Positions 7,391 to 15,156 of a stretch of 48,728 nt of DNA are shown here, in pieces. Below the pieces are notes generated by a model, which was given only the letters and a program-made list of their open reading frames with translations, was not told the origin of the DNA and made no database searches. A program made the position numbers and the translations under genes. Source of the DNA: Schlegelella_A sp038318385 (GTDB lineage: Bacteria > Pseudomonadota > Gammaproteobacteria > Burkholderiales > Burkholderiaceae_C). The stretch is taken from NCBI GenBank assembly GCA_038318385.1, contig JBBQCD010000032.1, positions 1 through 48,728 on the forward strand, given 5' to 3'. Position 1 is the first letter of the stretch, and each line of letters begins with the position of its first letter.

Positions 7391-8641
7391 TCACAGCCCC
7401 CGGACGAGCTGCGTGGCGGAGTAGATCGCCAGGCCGACGAGGCCGCCGACGAGCGTGCCGTTGATGCGGATGAACTGCAGGTCGCGGCCGATGTTGCGCT
7501 CGAGCTCGCGCGTCATCTCGGCGGCGTTCCACTCGCCCACACGGACGATGATGTAGCGCCGGATGTCCTCGCGGTAGCGCTCGATCCAGCCCGGGGCGGC
7601 GTCGCGGATCTGCTCGTTGATCCAGCCCTGCATCGCGGCGTCGGCAAGGAGCTTTTCGCCCAGCGAATGCGTGCCGAGGACGACCTGGCCGCGTATCGAT
7701 GAGTCCGGCGCGTCCAGGTCGTCCTGGATCCAGCCGATCATCTGGCTCCACAGGCCGTGCAGGTATCCCGCCAGCGCCGGATGCGCCAGGAGCTCTTCCT
7801 TGATGGCTTCGCCCTTGATGCGCAGTTCGGGATCGTCCTGCAGGCGCGCGACGAAGGCCGCGACGAACTCGTCGAAGCGCACCCGCAGGGGATGCGCCGG
7901 GTCGGCCCCCATTTCGCCGACCAGGCGGACGACGCCTGCGACCATCTTCTCGGTTGCGTAGCGGCCCGCCACGTTGTCGAGGCCGACGAAGCGCAGGTAC
8001 TTGACCTCCGCAGCGACGACCTCCGCGACCTCGGCCTTGATCGACTCGTCGTCCAGCATGTGGGCGAGTTGCAGCAACAGTCCGTCGAGCAACTGCTGGT
8101 GCCGGCGATCGGCGGTCATCACCTCCAGCAACCGGCCTGCGAGGCGCGAGACGTCGACCTGCTCGAGCCGTGCGACCACGGTGGCGCGGAAGAAAGCGCG
8201 CACGCGTTCGTCGTCGAGAACGCCGATGCCGTAGCGCAGCGCGGCGACGAGATGCGTCGCCACGCGCTCGGCGTGACTTGGGTCCGCGAGCCAGCCTGCC
8301 AGGCGTCCGGCCGGGTCGAACTGCGCCAGTTTCGCCAGCACCTGCTCGGTGCTGAGGAAGTTCGCGCAGATGAAGGTCGCGAGGTTCTCGCCGATCCGGT
8401 CCTTGTTGCTGGGAATGATCGCGGTGTGCGGGATCGGCAATCCGAGCGGATGGCGAAACAGCGCGACGACCGCGAACCAGTCGGCGATCGCGCCGACCAT
8501 CGCCGCTTCCGCGAAGGCGGCGACGTAGCCGAAGACCGGGCTGCGGTCGTGAAGCAACGCCGCCACCGCATAGACCCCGGCCGCCCCGGCCAGCAGGCCG
8601 ACGGCGATCAGCTTCATCCGGGCAAGGTCGGGGGCGGTCAA
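7391..8641 (-). CDS. DUF445 family membrane protein
   Basis: A 416-residue inner-membrane protein. It has an amino-terminal hydrophobic pair (about 8-60) containing the family-typical GAIADWFAVVALFRHP and LPIPHTAIIPSNKDRIGENL motifs, a long helical soluble middle (about 90-380) and a closing hydrophobic segment (GLVGLAIYSATQLVRGL). DUF445 (YheB/YjiN-type) proteins are widespread and functionally undefined. It lies 65 bp downstream of the YeeE/YedE genes on the same strand, so it could be read through from the sulfur operon, though a functional tie is not shown. Confidence 0.88.
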   Translation of the reverse strand: MTAPDLARMKLIAVGLLAGAAGVYAVAALLHDRSPVFGYVAAFAEAAMVGAIADWFAVVALFRHPLGLPIPHTAIIPSNKDRIGENLATFICANFLSTEQVLAKLAQFDPAGRLAGWLADPSHAERVATHLVAALRYGIGVLDDERVRAFFRATVVARLEQVDVSRLAGRLLEVMTADRRHQQLLDGLLLQLAHMLDDESIKAEVAEVVAAEVKYLRFVGLDNVAGRYATEKMVAGVVRLVGEMGADPAHPLRVRFDEFVAAFVARLQDDPELRIKGEAIKEELLAHPALAGYLHGLWSQMIGWIQDDLDAPDSSIRGQVVLGTHSLGEKLLADAAMQGWINEQIRDAAPGWIERYREDIRRYIIVRVGEWNAAEMTRELERNIGRDLQFIRINGTLVGGLVGLAIYSATQLVRGL

Positions 8642-8706
8642 GATGAGGAGGGTCCGCGGCTTCGTCGGCGGTCGCCCGAACGATCGAAGTCAGGCCGACC
8701 AGGTCC

Positions 8707-9147
8707 TCAGGACGTCGCCGCCAAGTTGCCGCGCCTGCCGCGCTTTTCCACGAGTTCGAAGACGAGCATGCCGGCGAGCATCGCACCGACGAAGACGAGC
8801 GCCTTCGGCGCGCCCATGCCGAGGGCCACCAGCGCGGGGCCTGGGCAAAATCCCGCCAAGCCCCAGCCGACGCCGAACACGGCCGCGCCGCCGATCAGGC
8901 GCCGATCGATGCGGTCCGCCGAAGGCAGCCGCATCTCTGCGCCGAGCAGCGAGCGGGTGCGCCGCCGCGCCAGGGCGAAGGCGACGACACCGACCGCGAC
9001 GGCGCCACCCATGACCAACGCGAGCGATGGATCCCAGCGGCCGAAGAGATCGAGAAAGCCGATCACCTTGGCGGGATTCGCCATCCCCGAGACGATCAAA
9101 CCGAGCCCGAACACCAGGCCGGCGAGGAGTGCAGTGAAGCTGTACAT
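8707..9147 (-). CDS. YeeE/YedE-type transporter subunit (DUF6691-like, PmpB-like)
   Basis: A 146-residue membrane protein with about four hydrophobic segments, starting MYSFTALLAGLVFGLGLIVS and containing the conserved GLAGFCPGPALV segment with its cysteine. It is the second half of a two-gene YeeE/YedE pair; such proteins move thiosulfate or other sulfur species, with conserved cysteines handling the sulfur. The ATG at 9147 was chosen because the family begins there; longer readings run into the partner gene. It starts 10 bp after the partner's stop codon. Confidence 0.88.
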   Translation of the reverse strand: MYSFTALLAGLVFGLGLIVSGMANPAKVIGFLDLFGRWDPSLALVMGGAVAVGVVAFALARRRTRSLLGAEMRLPSADRIDRRLIGGAAVFGVGWGLAGFCPGPALVALGMGAPKALVFVGAMLAGMLVFELVEKRGRRGNLAATS

Positions 9148-9157
9148 CGTGGTTCCT

Positions 9158-9592
9158 TCAGACGCCGAGCAGGTGACGCAGCACGAAAACGGTGACGAAG
9201 CCGGCGCCCATGAAGGTCGCGGTCGCCAGCAGCGAGCGGGGCGAGAACCGCGACAGTCCGCAAACGCCGTGGCCGCTGGTGCAGCCCGAGCCGTAGCGCG
9301 TGCCGACGCCGACCAGCAGGCCGGCAGCCACGAGCGCCGGATAGCCGGCGTCGATCTGCAGCGTCGGCGCTGCCGCGAGCAACAGATAGATCGCGGGCGC
9401 ACCGATGAGCCCGGCCAGGAAGGCGACGCGCCAGGCGATGTCGCCGCGCGCGGGCGCCAGGAGCCCGCCGGCGATGCCGCTGATGCCGGCGATGCGGCCA
9501 TTCAGCAGGACGAACATCGCAGCAGCGAGCCCGATCAGCGCGCCGCCAGCAAGGGCGCTCCACGGGGTGAATGCATTCCAGTCGATCGTCAT
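9158..9592 (-). CDS. YeeE/YedE-type transporter subunit (PmpA-like)
   Basis: A 144-residue membrane protein with about four transmembrane helices. The signature GSGCTSGHGVCGLSR carries two conserved cysteines and matches the thiosulfate-transporter (Sulf_transp) family. It pairs with the gene at 8707 to form a split YeeE/YedE transporter. The start at 9592 gives a normal family length. It lies 49 bp downstream of the persulfide dioxygenase gene. The order dioxygenase, PmpA, PmpB is the one known from BigR-type operons, but no ArsR-family repressor gene is present here. Confidence 0.9.
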   Translation of the reverse strand: MTIDWNAFTPWSALAGGALIGLAAAMFVLLNGRIAGISGIAGGLLAPARGDIAWRVAFLAGLIGAPAIYLLLAAAPTLQIDAGYPALVAAGLLVGVGTRYGSGCTSGHGVCGLSRFSPRSLLATATFMGAGFVTVFVLRHLLGV

Positions 9593-9641
9593 GGGGTGTT
9601 CCTCTCGTAGAAAGCCTCGCCAGCGAAGCTGGCGGAGGGGC

Positions 9642-10391
9642 TCAGCCCTGGGGGCTCTCGGCCATGCGCTCGCAGTACTCGGCCAGGTGCTCCGGCAGCG
9701 GATCCGGGCAGACGCCGCATTGCCAATTGCCCGGCACCGCGTGGTCGATGAACTTCGGATACGGCAGCTTGAGCGCGGCCATGATGCGCTCGAACTCTGC
9801 CTGGGTCTTGCCAGCCCCGAGTCGCGGGTTGCGCGCCTTTTCCTGCCCGACCGAAGAGACATGCCGGCCGGTGTAGTCGTGCGCCGGATAGACCAGGGTC
9901 TCGTCGGGCAGTGAGAACAGCTTGCCGGTGACGCTGCGGAACAAGGTTGCGGCGTCGCCGCCCTGGAAGTCGGTGCGGCCGCAGCCGTCGATCAGCAGCG
10001 CATCGCCGCTGAAGACGCGATCCGGCAATCGATACGCGAAATGACCGTCGGTGTGCCCCGGGGTGTGCAGGCCGTCGATGGCGAGAGAGCCGATCCGCAC
10101 CGGCCGGCCCTCCTCCACCGCCTCGTCGACGCACGGCAGGCGATCGATCGCCGGCGCGCCGATGCGGCTGCCGGCGCGTTCCTTCAGCATCCGTGCCGCG
10201 GTGATGTGATCGGCATGCACGTGGGTGTCCAGCGTCAGCACGAGCCGCAGCCCGAGTTGCTGCAGCGTGGCGAGGTCACGATCGACGGAGTTGATCACCG
10301 GATCGATCAGCACGGCCTGTCCGCTCTCCTCGCAGCCGAGGAGATAGGTGTAGGTGCTCGAGACGGGCTCGAAGAGCTGCCTGAAGATCAT
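9642..10391 (-). CDS. Persulfide dioxygenase (ETHE1/Blh-like, MBL fold)
   Basis: A 249-residue cytosolic metallo-beta-lactamase-fold enzyme expected to oxidise glutathione persulfide to sulfite with O2 and a single Fe(II). The metal motif THVHADH (H57, H59, D61, H62) is followed by the TPGHTDGH histidine, the ETHE1-type GDALLIDGCGRTDFQGGD block and a late PAHDYTGR histidine. All expected ligands are present. It sits between a DsrE-like gene and the YeeE/YedE pair on the same strand, consistent with detoxification of imported or internally made sulfane sulfur. No rhodanese domain is fused. Confidence 0.93.
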   Translation of the reverse strand: MIFRQLFEPVSSTYTYLLGCEESGQAVLIDPVINSVDRDLATLQQLGLRLVLTLDTHVHADHITAARMLKERAGSRIGAPAIDRLPCVDEAVEEGRPVRIGSLAIDGLHTPGHTDGHFAYRLPDRVFSGDALLIDGCGRTDFQGGDAATLFRSVTGKLFSLPDETLVYPAHDYTGRHVSSVGQEKARNPRLGAGKTQAEFERIMAALKLPYPKFIDHAVPGNWQCGVCPDPLPEHLAEYCERMAESPQG

Positions 10392-10422
10392 CGGTTCGGC
10401 CGGCAGTCAGTGCGACCGCGGA

Positions 10423-10956
10423 TCATTGCAGCTCCGGGTACTGCTTGACGACTTCCTCGCGCGTCAGTCGCGGGTACCAGCCCGCGAACATGTAACTGTA
10501 GCCTTCGTTCTGCCATTTCGCGATGTCGATGACCGCCGCCGGCACCACCGTGGTGACGTCGTAGAAGTCCTCGGGCTTGTAGCCGCGAGAGCGCGCGGCA
10601 TTGGCACAGATGTGGATCGTCACGCCGGCATCCTTGAGGGCCTTGAGCTGCGCATACATGTCGGGAAACGCGGCCCGGTTCAGGCGCGACATCGCGTGCA
10701 GCTCGTTGCCGTGAGCGACGATCACGAGGCGCGAATTCGCCGGATCGCCGTACTGCTTGATCGCCTGCAGGTGGTTGAGGACATAGCCGAAGGCCGGCAC
10801 GGTGTCGGTCGGCTTGGCGAAGTTGAAGTCGTACATCGCCTTTTGCGCCTTGTAAGGCGTCGGGTCGAAGCGCGACGGATCGTTCGGGCCGGCGACGGCC
10901 GGAAAGGCCCACAGCATGGCGAAAGCGAGGCCGAAGCCGGCGAAGATTCTCTTCAT
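10423..10956 (-). CDS. Periplasmic DsrE-family protein
   Basis: A 177-residue protein with a signal peptide (MKRIFAGFGLAFAMLWAFP, cleavage near AVAG) followed by a DsrE-like alpha/beta domain. It has the RLVIVAHGNELHA strand-loop and a single candidate sulfur-carrying cysteine in the segment VTIHICANAARSRGY. DsrE proteins bind or transfer persulfide sulfur. Export to the periplasm distinguishes this from cytosolic DsrE. It is the first gene of a same-strand run with the persulfide dioxygenase (31-bp gap) and the YeeE/YedE pair. The start at 10956 was chosen because the signal peptide begins there. Confidence 0.85.
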   Translation of the reverse strand: MKRIFAGFGLAFAMLWAFPAVAGPNDPSRFDPTPYKAQKAMYDFNFAKPTDTVPAFGYVLNHLQAIKQYGDPANSRLVIVAHGNELHAMSRLNRAAFPDMYAQLKALKDAGVTIHICANAARSRGYKPEDFYDVTTVVPAAVIDIAKWQNEGYSYMFAGWYPRLTREEVVKQYPELQ

Positions 10957-11045
10957 GGTGTTCTCCAGGGGTGCGCGAGCGCAGGGTGACCGCGCGGCCT
11001 GACCCATTGTGCATGCGATGCCCGAAGCTCCGTGGGGCAATGCCC

Positions 11046-11726
11046 TCAATCGTCGCGGCCGCCGCCCGCCGAGCCGGCCACCCCCGGCACGGCCGTTACC
11101 GTTCGGTCGAAGAAGTGGAGCACGACGATGAGCCCGAGCGTCATCAGCGGCATCAGCAACGGGTTAGCGATTCCGACGACCAGCGGCGCCACCCAGAGGA
11201 AGAGGCGCAAGCCCCAGCTGTAGCGCAGACCGGCGCGGTGCACGTGATCGAGCGCGATGGGGTTGAGTCCCGCTCGCGTCGGCGATTCGACCGGGATCGA
11301 CATCACGAAGCCGGCGTGGTTGTAGAAGCGCATGGCCATCGCCGAGGACAGGTACGACGAAAAGAGCGTGACCACCAGCAGCATCTCCAGCACCTTGCGC
11401 GGCTCCGGCGGGAAGTGCCAGAGTGTTGCCGCGCCGGACCATTGAGCGCTGGACAGGCTGATCGAGCCCATCAGGGCCAGCGCCGCGGTGGAGGCGCTGA
11501 TCGTGGCCGACATGAGCGAATTGCGCAGGGTCTGCACCGCGACGATTTCGAAACCTGGCTTGGCCGACATCTCCGCCACCCATGCCGCGCGGAGCCGGGC
11601 GTGCGAGAGGCGCGCGTTCGGACGCGTGCGGCTGCGCTGCCGGGCCCAGACCTCGTAGCCCCCGAGCAGGATCAGGCTCAACAGGATGGCAGCCCAGGTG
11701 CCGACGGACTCGCTGCCGGGGTTCAT
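11046..11726 (-). CDS. DUF599 family membrane protein
   Basis: A 226-residue inner-membrane protein with an amino-terminal helix (about 8-27), the NSLMSATISASTAALALMG helix (about 69-90), a helix around VLEMLLVVTLFSSYL and two at the end (about 170-210). The pattern matches DUF599, which has no assigned function. It is divergent from tsdB across a 105-bp spacer that must hold both promoters. Association with the sulfur genes is positional only. Confidence 0.85.
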   Translation of the reverse strand: MNPGSESVGTWAAILLSLILLGGYEVWARQRSRTRPNARLSHARLRAAWVAEMSAKPGFEIVAVQTLRNSLMSATISASTAALALMGSISLSSAQWSGAATLWHFPPEPRKVLEMLLVVTLFSSYLSSAMAMRFYNHAGFVMSIPVESPTRAGLNPIALDHVHRAGLRYSWGLRLFLWVAPLVVGIANPLLMPLMTLGLIVVLHFFDRTVTAVPGVAGSAGGGRDD

Positions 11727-11831
11727 GGCGCCGCACCGACCCGCGCACGACTGGGGCCCGGGAGCGGAGGTTCACCGGCGGCCGGGAACATCGATTGCCC
11801 TGTCGATGCTGCGACTCTTGAACACGCGCCC

Positions 11832-12560
11832 ATGGCCCTCCCCGATGCTGAGTTTCGAATCCGGATCGTCCGCGTCGTGTGGCACGGCGTGACAGCTGGA
11901 TTGTTGCTGCTGGCGGCGCAATACTCCAGCGCGGCAAACGCCGCGCCCGGCGCTGCTGCGGCGAGCATCGCGGCGAAGGGCACGGCTCAGGGCGCCCCGG
12001 CCTGTGTCAGCTGCCACGGCACCCGCGGCGAAGGCAATGCGGCCGCCGGGTTTCCACGACTCGCCGGCATCGGTGGGGTCTATCTCGCCGAGCAACTCGA
12101 CGCCTTCGCCGCCGGCACGCGCAAGAACCCGGTGATGGAACCGATCGCCAAGGCGCTGACCGCGGAGCAGCGTCAGGCGATGGCCAGTTACTACGCCAAG
12201 CTGCCCTCGACTGTCGGCAGCGATGGCCTGCCGGCAGAGGCTCGTCCGCAGGACAAGGCAGCGTGGCTCGCGGAGCGCGGACGCTGGAACGACGGCCTGC
12301 CCGGTTGCGCCCAGTGCCATGGTCCGGCGGGCCTGGGGGTCGGCGACCGGATCCCGCCGCTTGCTGGGCAGCCGGCCGCCTATCTGGCCGCGCAGCTGCG
12401 CGGCTGGAAGGACGGCCTGCGCCCGCCCGGGCCCCTCGCGCTGATGGTATTGATCGCCGGCAAGGTCGCGGATGCCGACATCGAGCCGCTGGCCGCCTAT
12501 TACGCCAACATGCCCGGTGCCGTCGCACCCGCCGGCAAGCCATCGGGAGCCGGGAAATGA
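11832..12560 (+). CDS. tsdB: Dihaem cytochrome c, TsdB-like
   Basis: A 242-residue exported cytochrome of the c4 type. The signal segment covers about residues 1-38; haem-binding motifs are CVSCH (58-62) and CAQCH (159-163). Methionines M102 (NPVMEPIAKAL) and M205 (ALMVLIAG) sit where axial ligands are found in the two c4 halves. It ends in a 4-nt ATGA overlap with the TsdA-like gene, so the pair is translationally coupled. TsdB proteins are dihaem electron acceptors for thiosulfate dehydrogenase TsdA and pass electrons on to terminal oxidases. The identification rests on this pairing; alone it would be called a cytochrome c4-like protein. The exact start is uncertain, since a longer amino terminus is open. 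Confidence 0.75.
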   Translation: MALPDAEFRIRIVRVVWHGVTAGLLLLAAQYSSAANAAPGAAAASIAAKGTAQGAPACVSCHGTRGEGNAAAGFPRLAGIGGVYLAEQLDAFAAGTRKNPVMEPIAKALTAEQRQAMASYYAKLPSTVGSDGLPAEARPQDKAAWLAERGRWNDGLPGCAQCHGPAGLGVGDRIPPLAGQPAAYLAAQLRGWKDGLRPPGPLALMVLIAGKVADADIEPLAAYYANMPGAVAPAGKPSGAGK

Positions 12561-13432
12561 TGCGTCGTGCGGCCCTCTTGGCCCTGCTCGCGGTGTCCGC
12601 TGCAGCACATGGCGCACCCCCCGCGATGGCTGGGGACGATGCTCCGCACTTCCAGCCGCCTCCCGAAACCGACCTGCCCTCCGGCGACTTCGGCAAGGTC
12701 GTGCTCGAAGGCGAGCGCATCTTCCGCAACACTCGCCAGCACGCGGGCCGCTTCGTCGGCAACGCGCTGAGTTGCGCCAATTGCCACCTCGATGCCGGCA
12801 GGCGCGCCGATTCCGCTCCCCTGTGGGGCGCCTTCGTCTCCTACCCTGCCTACCGGAGCAAGGACGGCGAGGTCAGCACCTTCGCCGCCCGCATCCAGGG
12901 GTGCTTCCGCTACAGCATGAACGGCAAGGCGCCGCCGCTGGGCGATCCGGTCCTGGTCGCGCTCGAGTCGTATGCCTACTGGCTGGCCAAGGGCGCCCCG
13001 GTCGGCACGAAGATACCGGGAAGCGGCTATCCCAAGCTGGCCCAGCCGGCCCTTGCCGCCGACTATGGTCGAGGCGAGAAGGTCTACGCCGCGAACTGCG
13101 CCGTCTGCCACGGCGCGGATGGGCAGGGGCAGCGCAGCGGCGGCGTCGTGACCTTCCCGCCCCTGTGGGGCAAGGATTCGTTCAACTGGGGCGCCGGCAT
13201 GCACACGCTCGGCAATGCCGCCGGCTTCATCAAGGCCAACATGCCGTTGAGCCGCGGCGGTTCGCTCAGCGACCAGGACGCCTGGGACGTGGCGCTCTAC
13301 ATGAACAGCCACGACCGGCCGCAGGATCCGCGCTACGCCGGTTCCGTCGAGGCGACTCGCAAGAAGTACCACGACTCGCACGACTCGATGTACGGCCGCA
13401 AGGTCAACGGCCGGCTGCTCGGCGGCCTTTGA
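12557..13432 (+). CDS. tsdA: Thiosulfate dehydrogenase TsdA-like dihaem cytochrome c
   Basis: A 291-residue periplasmic enzyme predicted to oxidise two thiosulfates to tetrathionate. After a signal peptide (about 1-25) come haem motif CANCH (73-77), then the TsdA-type segment GCFRYSMNGKAPP, whose C116 matches the unusual cysteine ligand of the active-site haem. A second haem motif CAVCH (181-185) and M229 (IKANMPLS) as probable ligand of haem 2 follow. Length and motif order match TsdA rather than SoxX or plain cytochromes. It overlaps tsdB by ATGA and is followed after 40 bp by a TlpA-like thioredoxin. Some TsdA enzymes run mainly as tetrathionate reductases, so the direction is not certain. 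Confidence 0.82.
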   Translation: MMRRAALLALLAVSAAAHGAPPAMAGDDAPHFQPPPETDLPSGDFGKVVLEGERIFRNTRQHAGRFVGNALSCANCHLDAGRRADSAPLWGAFVSYPAYRSKDGEVSTFAARIQGCFRYSMNGKAPPLGDPVLVALESYAYWLAKGAPVGTKIPGSGYPKLAQPALAADYGRGEKVYAANCAVCHGADGQGQRSGGVVTFPPLWGKDSFNWGAGMHTLGNAAGFIKANMPLSRGGSLSDQDAWDVALYMNSHDRPQDPRYAGSVEATRKKYHDSHDSMYGRKVNGRLLGGL

Positions 13433-13472
13433 CGGTCGCAGCACGTACGCCCGGCGCCCGGACAATGCGCCG

Positions 13473-14315
13473 ATGAACGGCGCTCTGCAGATCGGCCCGC
13501 TGGCACTGCCTTACACGCTGCTGCTGTCGCTCTGCGCCTTCGTCCTGGCCTGGTTCGTCGGCGTACGCAGCGCGCAGCGCCGCGGCGTCGAGATCGAGCC
13601 GCTGCTGGTGCGGATGCTGCTGGTGGGTCTGGTGGCGGCGCGGCTGGCCTTCGTCTGGCAGTGGCGCGGCCCCTACCTGACGCATCCCTGGTCCATCCTC
13701 GATCCGCGCGACGGTGGCTGGGCCTTGGAGGAGGGCCTCGCGGCGGCGGCCCTGTACGGCTTCTACAAGGCGCGGAGCGAGCCCCGGCTGCGACGGCCGG
13801 TCTTCGCGGTGCTGCTGACGGCAGGAGCCGTGTACGCGGCCGGGACGATCGCCCTTCTGGCCGCGCCGCATTCCCCGGGGTCATTGCCCGCGCTCGTCCT
13901 CGCCGCACCCGATGGCCGTCCGGTCAACCTGACGGCGTTCGGCGGCAAGCCGCTGGTCGTCAATCTATGGGCCAGCTGGTGCGGACCCTGCCAGCGCGAG
14001 ATGCCACTCCTGGCGCAGGCACAGGCCGACCAACCGACAGTCAACTTCGTCTTCGTGAACCAGGGCGAGAGCGCCGCGACGATCGACGGCTTCCTGCGGC
14101 GAAACCGCCTGCAGATGAGCAACGTCCTCCTGGATGAACGCCTCCAGGCGGGCTCCGCCTTCGGGCAGCGCGCCCTGCCGACGACGCTCTTCTTCGATGC
14201 CGGGGGGAGGCTCGCCAGCACCCGCATCGGCGAGCTTTCGGCGGGAACCCTGGAACAACGTCTCGCCGAAATCGGCGTCGGTGCCGACAGCGTCAAGCCG
14301 CGACGCGCACCTTAG
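13473..14315 (+). CDS. Membrane-anchored TlpA-family thiol-disulfide protein
   Basis: A 280-residue protein. Residues about 8-135 hold several hydrophobic helices (PYTLLLSLCAFVLAWFVG, LLVRMLLVGLVAARLAFVW, FAVLLTAGAVYAAG) resembling the membrane part seen in Lgt- or DipZ-like fusions. Residues about 140-275 form a periplasmic thioredoxin domain with the WCGPC active site (C170, C173) and the cis-proline segment ALPTTLFF. It probably keeps cysteines reduced for cytochrome c maturation or for the TsdA haem cysteine. It lies 40 bp after tsdA. GACAAT at 13461-13466 sits seven bases before the ATG, so an additional near-leaderless start is conceivable. Confidence 0.85.
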   Translation: MNGALQIGPLALPYTLLLSLCAFVLAWFVGVRSAQRRGVEIEPLLVRMLLVGLVAARLAFVWQWRGPYLTHPWSILDPRDGGWALEEGLAAAALYGFYKARSEPRLRRPVFAVLLTAGAVYAAGTIALLAAPHSPGSLPALVLAAPDGRPVNLTAFGGKPLVVNLWASWCGPCQREMPLLAQAQADQPTVNFVFVNQGESAATIDGFLRRNRLQMSNVLLDERLQAGSAFGQRALPTTLFFDAGGRLASTRIGELSAGTLEQRLAEIGVGADSVKPRRAP

Positions 14316-14326
14316 GTGCCTACGCC

Positions 14327-14342
14327 GGACTCTGCTGAGTCC
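14327..14342. terminator. Hairpin downstream of the TlpA gene
   Basis: GGACTC and GAGTCC form a perfect 6-bp stem around TGCT, 11 bp after the TlpA stop codon and before the convergent small gene ending at 14435. No T-run follows. It may mark the end of the tsdB-tsdA-tlpA transcript; otherwise 14316-14434 holds nothing recognisable. Confidence 0.35.
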
Positions 14343-14434
14343 TAGGCCGGCGAGGCGTCAGGCCGGAGATTCCGAGCGGCTGCCTCACCCTCCCGTCGCC
14401 AGCACCTCGGACAGGCTGGCCGAGGTGTCGCCGC

Positions 14435-14665
14435 TCAAAGCGGGCCGAAGCCAGAGACCTGGACTTGCACTTCGCGACGAGCGAAGGCGAGCGCTTCTTC
14501 CTGGGAATGAAAGATTTGTGGGTAAAGGCTCTTCGCGGGACGGTCGCCTCGGGCATCCCCCGCGCTCAGCAAGATGCCGGCGCGCCAGTCGCTGTCTCCC
14601 CAGCCCTCGGCGATGGGTACGGCCAGGTATTCGCCGAATTCGATGGGTCCGCTGCTTTGGCTCAT
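14435..14665 (-). CDS. Small hypothetical protein
   Basis: A 76-residue acidic protein with no signal peptide or membrane segment. The amino half reads as a beta-rich module (EFGEYLAVPIAEGWGDSDWR) and the end as a helix plus strand (SQEEALAFARREVQVQVSG). GGAG lies 6 nt before the ATG. It starts 13 bp after the stop codon of the small gene at 14679 and is probably in the same transcript. No family is recognised. Codon use fits the surroundings. Confidence 0.6.
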   Translation of the reverse strand: MSQSSGPIEFGEYLAVPIAEGWGDSDWRAGILLSAGDARGDRPAKSLYPQIFHSQEEALAFARREVQVQVSGFGPL

Positions 14666-14678
14666 GTCATGCTCCGAA

Positions 14679-14906
14679 TCATTTTTCCGACGGCATCGCA
14701 GCCACCGAGAGGGTCGTCAGCCCACGCGCCGTGTGAAACCTCGAGCCGCTCTGGAAAGAAGCGAGCGCATACTCGATCTGCGCGATCTCCTCGGCGATCC
14801 GATCGATCCGCGTGCTGTTCCACACCGGACCCTGGTAGGCGGCATCGAGCTCGCCACGCAGCCGCTGATACTCGCCGTTGAGTTCTGCTTGCCCCACGAT
14901 TCGCAT
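14679..14906 (-). CDS. Small helical hypothetical protein
   Basis: A 75-residue protein that is mostly one or two amphipathic helices (about 5-50, with QRLRGELDAAY and RIDRIAEEIAQIEYALASF), suggesting a coiled coil or helical hairpin. The ATG at 14906 was preferred over 15011 because the upstream codons lack coding character. GAGG directly abuts this ATG, so the exact start is unsure. It pairs with the gene at 14435. Function is unknown. Confidence 0.5.
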   Translation of the reverse strand: MRIVGQAELNGEYQRLRGELDAAYQGPVWNSTRIDRIAEEIAQIEYALASFQSGSRFHTARGLTTLSVAAMPSEK

Positions 14907-15156
14907 CCTCAGGGTTGATTTTTCGTTGACAGAAGCATCCCAGAAGACTGCCCCGGCCCCTGTAGGACAACGACAGTCGAGAGCGTGAGGCGGCAGATCA
15001 TCCTGCGCCATTCACCCGGCGCTTTTGACGGCAAGCAGCATTCCTGGTCGGCAAGGCTTGGCGGATCCAGCGAGACCGGTGTGCGCAGCGGGGTCGCCTG
15101 GCTGTAAATGCGGGTAACGCCACTCCGCTCCCGGCGTCAGCGGTCGATATTCGGCC

